64,000 nucleotides of DNA from Bacteroidales bacterium (GTDB lineage: Bacteria; Bacteroidota; Bacteroidia; Bacteroidales; VadinHA17). The stretch spans positions 1 to 64,000 of the forward strand of contig JAIPBU010000005.1 of NCBI GenBank assembly GCA_021738535.1. The letters are read 5' to 3'. Position numbers and translations under genes: made by a program. The notes beneath the pieces are model-generated. The model was not told the origin of the DNA, did no database searches, and saw only the letters and a list, made by a program, of their open reading frames with translations. Shown one piece after another: positions 25,707 through 33,488 of the stretch; position 1 is the stretch's first letter, and every line of letters starts with the position of its first letter.

Positions 25707-26132
25707 TTACTCATTGCACCTTTCAAATTCCGAGAAGAAAAAGGCTGCTTCCTTGACGGCATTTTCCTTACTGTCAGATCCGTGAATTGCATTCATCTGA
25801 ACGGATGTGGCAAATATTTTCCTGATAGTTCCCTCCTCAGCTTCAAGAGGGTCTGTAGAGCCAATGAGTTCCCTGAATTGTTCAACTGCATCCTCATGTC
25901 CCAGTATTAATGCAACTACAGGACCTGATGCCATAAATGATATCAGTTCATCAAAAAAGGGTCTTTCCCTGTGTACGGCGTAAAATGAGCGTGCCTGGTC
26001 TTCTGTGAGCCTTATCATCTTCATGGCTGCTATACGAAAGCCTGCTTCATTGATCATTGCCAGGATTGGACCTGTTTTCTTGTGCTTTACTGCATTGGGC
26101 TTAATAAGAGCAAAAGTGAAATCTTTAATCAT
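25707..26132 (-). CDS. ndk: Nucleoside diphosphate kinase
   Basis: A 141-residue enzyme that transfers the gamma-phosphate of ATP to nucleoside diphosphates through a phosphohistidine. The active-site His lies in MNAIHGSDS near residue 116; FALIKPNAVKHKKTG and SGPVVALIL are family signatures. It is monocistronic and convergent to the DUF721 gene with an 8-bp gap. Confidence 0.96.
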   Translation of the reverse strand: MIKDFTFALIKPNAVKHKKTGPILAMINEAGFRIAAMKMIRLTEDQARSFYAVHRERPFFDELISFMASGPVVALILGHEDAVEQFRELIGSTDPLEAEEGTIRKIFATSVQMNAIHGSDSKENAVKEAAFFFSEFERCNE

Positions 26133-26163
26133 ATGCCGGTGTTTAAGTCAGACTAATAATTTT

Positions 26164-26171
26164 TATATTTG
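26164..26171 (+). promoter_or_regulatory. Candidate -7 element for the nrnA-type gene
   Basis: TATATTTG matches TAnnTTTG, 18 bp upstream of the ATG at 26190; GTTTA at 26141 is a weak -33 candidate at 19-bp spacing. Confidence 0.45.
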
Positions 26172-26189
26172 ACAAATCATTAAAATTAA

Positions 26190-27209
26190 ATGAGAAATAG
26201 TACAGGTAAATATAGTAAACAATTGTCGGATTTTTTCAAAAAGTCCGGGAATATAGTACTTGTTACACATCATAATCCGGACGGTGACGCTATAGGGTCA
26301 ATGCTCGCATTATACAGGTACCTGGCAGATAAAGGAAAGCATGTATCGATGGTGAGCCCGAATAGCATGGAATCGTTTCTGATGTGGATGAATGATGTGG
26401 ATTCTGTAATAATAGCTGAAAAAGAAAAAGAAAGACTGGCTGATGCCTTCAGAAGGGCAGAGCTGATTGTTATTCTTGATCTTAATCAGACTGACCGAAC
26501 CGGTATTGTAAAGGATTATATCGAAGAATCTTCAGCTCCCCGGATACTTATTGATCATCACCCCGGACCTGATATTAAAGCAGACCTCCTGATATCAGAA
26601 CCTCAATTTAGCTCTACAGCTGAACTTGTTTTTGCCCTTGTAAATGAGATGGAAAATAATCCATACAGGAATAAATCATTTCTTGAAGCAATATATGTGG
26701 GAATGATAACCGATACAGGAAATTTCCGTTTTGGCAGTTACAATGGAGATACCCTGAGAGAAGTTGCAAAAATACTGGACAGTGGAATTGATAAGGATCG
26801 TATAATTTCACTTATATATGATAACTTCCCTCTTAAAAGGCTTAAATTTAAGGGTTTTGCAATATATGAAAGAATGGAATATATGGAGGAATATTCATCG
26901 GCTTATATTTACCTGGATCAAAATGACCTGGAAAGATTTGATTACTGTCAGGGCGATACCGAAGGATTCGTTAATATACCTCTCTCAGTTAATAATGTTA
27001 TTGTTTCTGCATTGTTTATTGAGAAAGACGACCATATAAAAGTTTCATTAAGATCAAAAGGTGACTTTAGCGTAAATGAAATGGCAGTTGCTCATTTTAA
27101 CGGCGGAGGACATCATAATGCTGCCGGTGGACGTTACTACGGAACTCTCAGGGAATGCTGCAGTCATTTCAGGAATGTTATCCAAAATTATATTGATCTG
27201 AAAAAATAG
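26190..27209 (+). CDS. DHH-family oligoribonuclease/pAp phosphatase (NrnA type)
   Basis: A 339-residue phosphoesterase that degrades short RNAs and 3'-phosphoadenosine 5'-phosphate. Metal-binding motifs: HHNPDGDAIGS (about 27-37), VILDLNQTDRTG, the DHH motif in LIDHHPGPD, and the C-terminal DHHA1 glycine-rich GGGHHNAAGG. It is followed within 10 bp by a GldI-like lipoprotein gene, an adjacency I associate with Bacteroidota. Confidence 0.93.
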   Translation: MRNSTGKYSKQLSDFFKKSGNIVLVTHHNPDGDAIGSMLALYRYLADKGKHVSMVSPNSMESFLMWMNDVDSVIIAEKEKERLADAFRRAELIVILDLNQTDRTGIVKDYIEESSAPRILIDHHPGPDIKADLLISEPQFSSTAELVFALVNEMENNPYRNKSFLEAIYVGMITDTGNFRFGSYNGDTLREVAKILDSGIDKDRIISLIYDNFPLKRLKFKGFAIYERMEYMEEYSSAYIYLDQNDLERFDYCQGDTEGFVNIPLSVNNVIVSALFIEKDDHIKVSLRSKGDFSVNEMAVAHFNGGGHHNAAGGRYYGTLRECCSHFRNVIQNYIDLKK

Positions 27210-27219
27210 CTTATTATAC

Positions 27220-27741
27220 ATGAAAAGGAGGCTAATAGTTTTATCAGTTATAATGGTCTTTTTAACAGGTGGCTGTAATAATAAAAGACCTGAAGATGAT
27301 AATAATGGTAAGTTAAGCTCTGAAAAACTGGCTGAAATTAATCGTCAGCTCGTTATTAAAGAGAGCGAGCGTATTAGCAGCTACATAAAGCGCAAAAACC
27401 TGGAGATGAGAGAGACGGGTACAGGATTGTGGGTGTCTGATAATATTACAGTGAGTAAGGAGGAAATAAAGCAGGGAGACATTGTTGAACTTGAATATAC
27501 CTGCAGCCTGCTTGACGGAACGCTTATCTATGACTCATCTGCAGAAGGTACAATGAGCTTTGAAGTAGGGAAATCAGATAAGCCGGCAGGTCTGGAAGAG
27601 GGCGTAAAACTGATGGGAGAAGGAGCGGAAGGAATAATTATTGTGCCGGAATACCTTGGTTATGGCTTGCTTGGGGATAAGAAAAAAATTCCTGCCCGTT
27701 CAACACTGGTTTATAAATTAAAAATAACAGGTGTTAAATAA
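27220..27741 (+). CDS. FKBP-type peptidyl-prolyl isomerase lipoprotein, GldI-like
   Basis: A 173-residue lipoprotein (lipobox TGGC near residue 19) with a C-terminal FKBP fold (residues about 85-173): GDIVELEYTCSLLDGTLIYDSS, VGKSDKPAGLEEGVKLMGEG, VPEYLGYGL and RSTLVYKLKI. The helical segment KESERISSYIKRKNLEMRETGTGLWV before it matches GldI of the Bacteroidota gliding/type IX secretion context, where it is thought to assist folding of envelope proteins. No other gliding genes are present here, so motility cannot be inferred. Confidence 0.85.
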   Translation: MKRRLIVLSVIMVFLTGGCNNKRPEDDNNGKLSSEKLAEINRQLVIKESERISSYIKRKNLEMRETGTGLWVSDNITVSKEEIKQGDIVELEYTCSLLDGTLIYDSSAEGTMSFEVGKSDKPAGLEEGVKLMGEGAEGIIIVPEYLGYGLLGDKKKIPARSTLVYKLKITGVK

Positions 27742-27794
27742 GGAATTGCATGATATTTGTTACATCTCACTATTGCTAATGAAAACTTAAAAAA

Positions 27795-28265
27795 ATGAAA
27801 AATATTCTTCTAATATCATTGCTGTTTGTCGGACTGATTTCATGCATGAAGGATCCTGTAAACCAGGATGAAGATGAGAGAATACAGAATTACCTTGAAG
27901 CAAATGATATTGTTGCAGAAAAAAAAGAAAGCGGCTTGTACTACCTGGAACTGATTGAGGGCACGGGAACAATGCCGGTTGATAAAGACACTGTTGAGGT
28001 ACATTATACCGGTGAATTCCTGGACGGACGGGTTTTTACAAGTAACATTGGTGGCGATCCCTTTGTATTTGTTGTAGGTATAGGTGAAGTTATCGAAGGA
28101 TGGGATGAAGGCATAAAATATATGAAAGAAGGGGAGGAGGCAATGATAATATTGCCCAGCTGGCTGGCTTACGGGACAGCAGGAACATATGGCATATCAG
28201 GATATACCCCGCTGGTTTACTTTATCACCCTCGATAAGGTAATCCCCGGACCTGATCATCAATAG
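27795..28265 (+). CDS. FKBP-type peptidyl-prolyl isomerase lipoprotein
   Basis: A 156-residue second FKBP lipoprotein (lipobox LISC, near residue 17) following the GldI-like gene by 53 bp. The FKBP core is clear: DTVEVHYTGEFLDGRVFTSN, VIEGWDEGIKYMKEGEEAMIILPSWLAYG and PLVYFITLDKV. Two consecutive envelope foldases suggest a duplicated or specialised chaperone pair. A strong hairpin follows its stop. Confidence 0.9.
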   Translation: MKNILLISLLFVGLISCMKDPVNQDEDERIQNYLEANDIVAEKKESGLYYLELIEGTGTMPVDKDTVEVHYTGEFLDGRVFTSNIGGDPFVFVVGIGEVIEGWDEGIKYMKEGEEAMIILPSWLAYGTAGTYGISGYTPLVYFITLDKVIPGPDHQ

Positions 28266-28298
28266 GTTTGATATTCCTTTTTAATCAGGACTACAGAT

Positions 28299-28338
28299 AT
28301 TAAAATAGAGACACCTGGCAGTGCGTCTCTATTTTAAT
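28299..28338. terminator. Bidirectional terminator between convergent genes
   Basis: A perfect 14-bp stem, ATTAAAATAGAGAC (28299-28312) and its complement (28325-28338), with a 12-base loop. The outer stem is AT-rich and supplies U-rich ends for both transcripts, matching its place between the convergent FKBP and BNR-repeat genes. Confidence 0.8.
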
Positions 28339-28345
28339 TATATAA

Positions 28346-31300
28346 CTATCTGAAAATTTTATCCAGTGTAATATTATTAACCCTGAAGAAATCAAGGTAT
28401 TCTTCCCATTCTTCACTGATAAATTTATCTATCATCTCAGAGGCTTTATTCATAGCATCAGTTGCCTTGCTTACCCTTTTTTCTTCTGCTTCTGTCAATT
28501 CATCCGCGGCTGAATATAGAACACTGATACCATACATATCTCTTGAAAGACCTTCACTCCGGTTTGTTAGAGATCTCATTATCTCGTTATATGCCTTGTT
28601 AACAGTGTCATATACGGCTTTGTGTTTATCTGCGAAGTCGCTTCCTTCAGGGCTTAATTCTTTGGCCTTCGTAAGGTTCTTCCTGATATCAATGAAGCTT
28701 TTATATTTTTTGTTATAGGCAATAATATCGTCCTGCAGTTCAAGGGCTCTTTTCCGGTTACTTTTAATTGCTTCAATATCCGGCTCCGGCCTCCTGTGGT
28801 CATAGGAAATATCTATGGTGGCTGATGACACCTTTTCATTAAGTTCAGCAGTGAGAATATATGATCCGGGTAATACATTTGCTCCCCTGCGGAACCTGTA
28901 ATTACTACGTCTCCCGCCATCATCATTCTTAATAACGCCGGGCATTTCCGGAGGATCCATTGTGCAATCCCAATTTATACGGTTAAAACCCTTTTTATAG
29001 TCTGACTCAATGGTTTTCAGAGTATCACCCAATTCATCAGTTACATATATCTTCATTTTTTTATCATCACCATCATTGTTTGCATAAAATGTGATAGTGG
29101 CACCACCGGGTTTGTTTTCACCTTCAAACATTGCATCTGCCCTGAAATAATAACCGGGCAGGTTTTTTGTTTCGGCCAGGGTTACTGGCGGCGGATCGAA
29201 TAATTCTATTTCACTTTCAAGAATATCTTTGTTTGTTCCGGCCAGTTTGCGCAACGCTTCAATATCATCAAGAACCCATATTGACCGGCCGAACGTACCA
29301 ATGACAAGATCTTTCTCTCTCTCCTGCAGAGCCAAATCATATGTGGACACAGTTGGGTAACCTGCCTGCCATTTGTTCCAGGTTTCCGCAGCATCAAAGC
29401 TTACATACAATCCGTACTCAGTACCGGCAAACATCAGTCCTGGTTCAACCGGATCCTGTATAAAAGATAGCACATACCCGGATACGTCTGTGTTGTTAAT
29501 AATCCTGTCCCAGGATTTCCCGTAATCATCGGTTTTGAACAGGTAGGCACTGTAATCTCCCTGCCTGTAATTATTGACCACGACAAAGGCTTGTCCTTCA
29601 TTATGTTCAGATGCTGTTACCTGTGGTATCCATGCTGCCTCTGGCATGTCTTTAATGTTGGATCCCACTTCTTCCCAGCTTTCACCACCGTTGGTTGTAA
29701 TATGTAGTTTACCATCATCTGTTCCTGCCCATATAAGATCTTTTTTAATCGGACTGGGTTCAATTGCAAGCAATGTGCAATGGTTCTCAGCACCGGTGGC
29801 ATCAATGGTCAGTCCGCCACTTTTTCTCTGCTCCTGCTTTTCAGGATCATTGCTTGTCAGGTCAGGTGATATCTTTTCCCAGGCATCACCCCGGTTAGTA
29901 CTCTTGTGGACAAACTGGCTGCCAAAATATATAGTATTATTATCAAAAGGATCCTGGGCAAGGGCTGCATTCCAGTTGAATCTCAGTCTTTCTCCTTCAC
30001 CCGGTGCAGGCCTTATTGAATTTGTTTTACCTGTGAGCATGTCTATCCTTCTCAAGGCTCCTCCCTGTGACTGGGCATAGCAATACCTGGCATCACCGGG
30101 TACCGGAATAGCATCGAAACCATCTCCGCCTATAATAAAATCCCAGAATTCGTTTATTATACCACCACGTGTGTAGGTGTATGCCGGACCTCTCCATGAA
30201 CCGTTGTCCTGCATGCCGCCATATACATTGTAGGGTTTCTCATCATCAACGGAGATATGATAAAACTGGCCTAATGGCAGGTTTGTTATATGTCTCCAGT
30301 TCTTACCCATATCCCATGTAATTGCCAGTCCACCGTCATTACCATCAATCATGTGAGAGGGATTGCCGGGGTTAATCCACCATGCATGGTGGTCGCTGTG
30401 AACGCTGCCTGCTATTTGCTCAGGGAAGGTCAGTCCACCATCTTCACTCACCCTGACACGCGAATAGAGGGTGTAAACACGATTCTCATTTGAAGGATCA
30501 ACATATATCTCGGCATAATAAAAAGGCCTGTTTCCTATGTTTTCAGTTCCTCTTTTCTCCCATGTAAATCCACCATCTGTTGACCTGTAAATTGCATTTT
30601 CTTCAGACTCAACAAAAGCATATATATATTCAGGTCTGTTTTTTGCAATCGCAATTCCAATCCTGCCAAGCTTATCAGGCAATCCTTCACTGATTTTTCT
30701 GAAAGAATCACCACCATCCAGTGTCATATATAATCCGGAACCTTCCCCTCCCGAGTTAAAAAACCAGGGCCATCTCTGGTGATCCCACATTGCAACCAGT
30801 ATTTTATCGGGATTATCAGGATCCATCACCATATCTGCCACTCCTGATGTTTCATTTGTGAATAAGATCTGTTCCCATGTCTCACCACCGTCAGTGCTAC
30901 GATAAAGGCCTCTTTCCTTATTTGGTTTCCAGGGACTACCAATTGCTCCTGCATATACTATGTCACTATTATCGGGGTTTATTGCTATCCTGTGAATATG
31001 CCTTGTCTCCTGTAATCCCTTAAGCTTCCATGTTTTACCTCCGTCCAGGCTTTTATATATTCCGTAGCCTCCTGTTATGCTGTTCCTGGGATTGCCTTCA
31101 CCAGTGCCTGCCCAAATAAGGTCAGGCCGCAAAGGGTCTATGGCAAGGGCACCTATGGATGCAACATCCTGTTTGTCGAAAACGGGTTCAAACTGAACCC
31201 CGCCACTGTTGGTTTTCCACAGTCCTCCGGATGCTGTACCTACGTAAAATACTTCCGGGTTATCATTATCAATGGCTATGGCTGTTACGCGTCCGCTCAT

Positions 31301-31423
31301 GCCAGCGGGACCAATATTCCTGGGTTCAAGGCCGTGGAAAAGGTCCATATCTACTTCCTGTGAAATGGCACTTATAAAAATTACAATGAATGCCAGCGAA
31401 GTAATAGTCTTTTTTCTCAACAT
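28346..31423 (-). CDS. Exported BNR/Asp-box repeat (sortilin/VPS10-like) protein
   Basis: A 1025-residue protein with a Sec signal peptide (residues 1-21, ending AISQ). About ten Asp-box repeats of the type SxDGGxTW are spread over residues 70-720, for example SLDGGKTWKL, STDGGETWEQ, STDGGFTWEK and TTNGGESWEE, predicting one or two large beta-propellers as in xyloglucanase-like and sortilin-like proteins. A beta-sandwich and a long helical C-terminus (about 880-1025) follow. Homologues are often annotated as glycosyl hydrolases, but I see no assigned catalytic residues and regard the substrate as unknown. Monocistronic. Confidence 0.85.
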   Translation of the reverse strand: MLRKKTITSLAFIVIFISAISQEVDMDLFHGLEPRNIGPAGMSGRVTAIAIDNDNPEVFYVGTASGGLWKTNSGGVQFEPVFDKQDVASIGALAIDPLRPDLIWAGTGEGNPRNSITGGYGIYKSLDGGKTWKLKGLQETRHIHRIAINPDNSDIVYAGAIGSPWKPNKERGLYRSTDGGETWEQILFTNETSGVADMVMDPDNPDKILVAMWDHQRWPWFFNSGGEGSGLYMTLDGGDSFRKISEGLPDKLGRIGIAIAKNRPEYIYAFVESEENAIYRSTDGGFTWEKRGTENIGNRPFYYAEIYVDPSNENRVYTLYSRVRVSEDGGLTFPEQIAGSVHSDHHAWWINPGNPSHMIDGNDGGLAITWDMGKNWRHITNLPLGQFYHISVDDEKPYNVYGGMQDNGSWRGPAYTYTRGGIINEFWDFIIGGDGFDAIPVPGDARYCYAQSQGGALRRIDMLTGKTNSIRPAPGEGERLRFNWNAALAQDPFDNNTIYFGSQFVHKSTNRGDAWEKISPDLTSNDPEKQEQRKSGGLTIDATGAENHCTLLAIEPSPIKKDLIWAGTDDGKLHITTNGGESWEEVGSNIKDMPEAAWIPQVTASEHNEGQAFVVVNNYRQGDYSAYLFKTDDYGKSWDRIINNTDVSGYVLSFIQDPVEPGLMFAGTEYGLYVSFDAAETWNKWQAGYPTVSTYDLALQEREKDLVIGTFGRSIWVLDDIEALRKLAGTNKDILESEIELFDPPPVTLAETKNLPGYYFRADAMFEGENKPGGATITFYANNDGDDKKMKIYVTDELGDTLKTIESDYKKGFNRINWDCTMDPPEMPGVIKNDDGGRRSNYRFRRGANVLPGSYILTAELNEKVSSATIDISYDHRRPEPDIEAIKSNRKRALELQDDIIAYNKKYKSFIDIRKNLTKAKELSPEGSDFADKHKAVYDTVNKAYNEIMRSLTNRSEGLSRDMYGISVLYSAADELTEAEEKRVSKATDAMNKASEMIDKFISEEWEEYLDFFRVNNITLDKIFR

Positions 31424-31531
31424 AATCTTATTGGTTTAATTTCAGAAATTATATGGCAATATATCAAAAACAATTATTAATGACCCCGGGTACAGGCATG
31501 TTTAATAATACATACGCCCTGCTCTAAGTGG

Positions 31532-32233
31532 TTATTTGCCTATAATAAAAATAGCAGGCTTCTTATGTATTTCCGGAGTGCCCTCTTTTATCCAGGAATC
31601 TACACTCATGGTTTTTATATACTCAACTCCCGTGGTTATTCCTGCAGCAATGCAGAGCTTTGTTTTACGTCCCAGTTGATTAAGAAGGTCATTGACAAGA
31701 CTGATGTTACGGTAGGGTGTTTCCATAAAAATCTGTACCTGCCCCTGGTTTGCAAGTGACTCAAGCCTCTTTAACTGACGTGATCTGTTTCCTTTATCTA
31801 TTGGCAGATATCCGTTGAATGCAAAGTTCTGACCACTGAATCCTGATGCTGATAATGCAAGAAAAACAGATGATGGTCCGCTGAGAGGCACTACTGTAAG
31901 GTCTTTATTGTGTGCCGCGGCAATCAGGGGCGCACCCGGGTCAGCAATCCCGGGCATCCCGGCTTCACTCATAAGGCCCGTATCATTTAACTCAATCTGA
32001 GTGATCATAGCACCTAATTCGCGGCTTTCAGTATGCTTGTTCAATACCAGGAAAACTGACTCGTCAATCGGGAAGCTTTTGTCTGTCATCCTTAGAAAGC
32101 GCCTGGCACTGCGTAGGTCTTCAACAATAAATGATCTGAGTGAGCGTGTAATTTCAAGTACCCGGTCGGGGAGAACATAGTGGTAATCGTCTGAGCCCAG
32201 GGTTACCGGTATTAGGTATAATTTTCCTGCCAT
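31532..32233 (-). CDS. SAM-dependent methyltransferase, RsmI-like tetrapyrrole-methylase fold
   Basis: A 233-residue protein of the tetrapyrrole methylase superfamily, related to 16S rRNA 2'-O-methyltransferase RsmI but shorter. Visible parts: LYLIPVTLGSDDY at the start, FIVEDLRSARRFL, SEAGMPGIADPGAPLIAAAH, VVPLSGPSSVFLALSASGF, and FMETPYRN. The start at 32233 is chosen because it immediately precedes the first beta strand; the longer frame adds 20 residues with no homology I can see. It is divergent from the MBL gene. Confidence 0.88.
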   Translation of the reverse strand: MAGKLYLIPVTLGSDDYHYVLPDRVLEITRSLRSFIVEDLRSARRFLRMTDKSFPIDESVFLVLNKHTESRELGAMITQIELNDTGLMSEAGMPGIADPGAPLIAAAHNKDLTVVPLSGPSSVFLALSASGFSGQNFAFNGYLPIDKGNRSRQLKRLESLANQGQVQIFMETPYRNISLVNDLLNQLGRKTKLCIAAGITTGVEYIKTMSVDSWIKEGTPEIHKKPAIFIIGK

Positions 32234-32341
32234 ACTGCATATTTTATCCGAAAATACTAAAATATTAATTATTAAACAGGTCTGCCATTTCACTTGTAAA
32301 TTATTTTAGCTTATTTTGAATCTGCAAAAAGAATAACGAAG

Positions 32342-33103
32342 GTGATCATAACTTTTCTAGGTACAGGTACCTCCCAGGGAGTTCCTGTTATAGCATGTGA
32401 CTGTAAGACCTGCCGCTCCGGCGACAGCAAGGATAAAAGACTGCGTACATCTCTTTTGCTGCAAAATCAAGAACAGAATATTGTCATTGATGCAGGACCC
32501 GATTTCAGGCAGCAAATGTTACGTGAGAATGTAAGAAATCTCGACAGTATATTATTGACACATGAACATAAAGACCATATTGGGGGAATGGATGATGTGA
32601 GGGCTTTCAATTATAAAAGCAGGAAGCCCATTGATATATACTCAGACGACAGGGTACAGAGAGCCATTAAAAGAGAATATCCCTATGTTTTTGCCGGGCA
32701 TAAATACCCGGGCGTACCACAGATGAATCTTATCACAATTCCCGATGAGCCATTTTATACAGGTAATATGAAGATTATACCAGTTAAGGTTCATCACTAC
32801 CGTCTTCCTGTATATGGTTTCAGGGTTGATGATTTTGCATATATTACTGATGCCAACTATATCTCCTCTGAAAACCAGGATAAACTTATCGGGGTTAAGC
32901 ATCTTGTAATAAATGCCCTCAGGAAGGAAAAGCATCTCTCGCATTTTAATCTGAGGGAAGCACTCGAACTGATAGATGAAATATCACCAAAGAAGGCATA
33001 TATTACTCATATTAGTCACCAGATGGGTTTGCACGATGAAGTATCCCGTGAACTGCCTGCCAATGTAATGCTTGCTTATGATGGCTTAAAAGTGGAAATT
33101 TAG
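32342..33103 (+). CDS. MBL-fold metallo-hydrolase (PhnP-like)
   Basis: A 253-residue metallo-beta-lactamase-fold hydrolase of the PhnP/lipoyl-phosphodiesterase-like branch. The start is GTG at 32342, directly before the conserved ITFLGTGTSQGVP. Metal ligands: HEHKDHIGG (about 79-87), DADPDFRQQ-like segment IDAGPDFRQQ, a His in VKVHHYR, the Asp in YITDANY, and HISHQMG near the end. ACDCKTC near residue 21 may bind an additional zinc. The substrate is uncertain. Confidence 0.9.
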   Translation: MIITFLGTGTSQGVPVIACDCKTCRSGDSKDKRLRTSLLLQNQEQNIVIDAGPDFRQQMLRENVRNLDSILLTHEHKDHIGGMDDVRAFNYKSRKPIDIYSDDRVQRAIKREYPYVFAGHKYPGVPQMNLITIPDEPFYTGNMKIIPVKVHHYRLPVYGFRVDDFAYITDANYISSENQDKLIGVKHLVINALRKEKHLSHFNLREALELIDEISPKKAYITHISHQMGLHDEVSRELPANVMLAYDGLKVEI

Positions 33104-33114
33104 ATAATCCCGGC

Positions 33115-33333
33115 TTAATAACGTTTTTTCCTGTAACTTCTCTTGAGCTTTTTCTGGTATTGATTTGAGAAGAAATATTTATTTCTTCCAAGCTGGGTGG
33201 CATTAATATGTGATTTTTTTTGTTTTCTTGCCCAGGGGTTTTTTCTTGATGCAAAACAGGATGACATCAGAAGTGCCAGTGATATAATAAGTAAGTATTT
33301 AAAATACTTTGAATATTTAGTTCTGTTACTCAT
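33115..33333 (-). CDS. Small, very basic putative lipoprotein
   Basis: A 72-residue protein. A short charged N-terminus is followed by a hydrophobic stretch (YLLIISLALL) and a lipobox-like MSSC with Cys26. The 46 residues after the Cys contain 16 Lys/Arg and several Tyr/Phe. A start three codons upstream (33342) is also possible. It resembles a small conserved Bacteroidota protein, but I cannot name a function. It lies between the MBL gene (convergent, 11 bp) and the TIM-barrel/SUMF1-like gene (divergent). Confidence 0.65.
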   Translation of the reverse strand: MSNRTKYSKYFKYLLIISLALLMSSCFASRKNPWARKQKKSHINATQLGRNKYFFSNQYQKKLKRSYRKKRY

Positions 33334-33488
33334 AAGGAACATTAAGTTAACTAAAAGTACAAATATTTAATTAATTTTTAAAGAACAACACATATATTTA
33401 CGGGCAGAGACAGAAAAAGTTGTGTAGATCAGTAGTTTTTTAAAACTTAATCAGTTTCAAAGAACTAAATTATAAATTATTTTCTCAA

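Noticed and set aside
28346-31423. Antisense reading frames opposite the BNR-repeat gene
   Set aside because: They follow the codon pattern of the long gene on the other strand and show no domain or start context.
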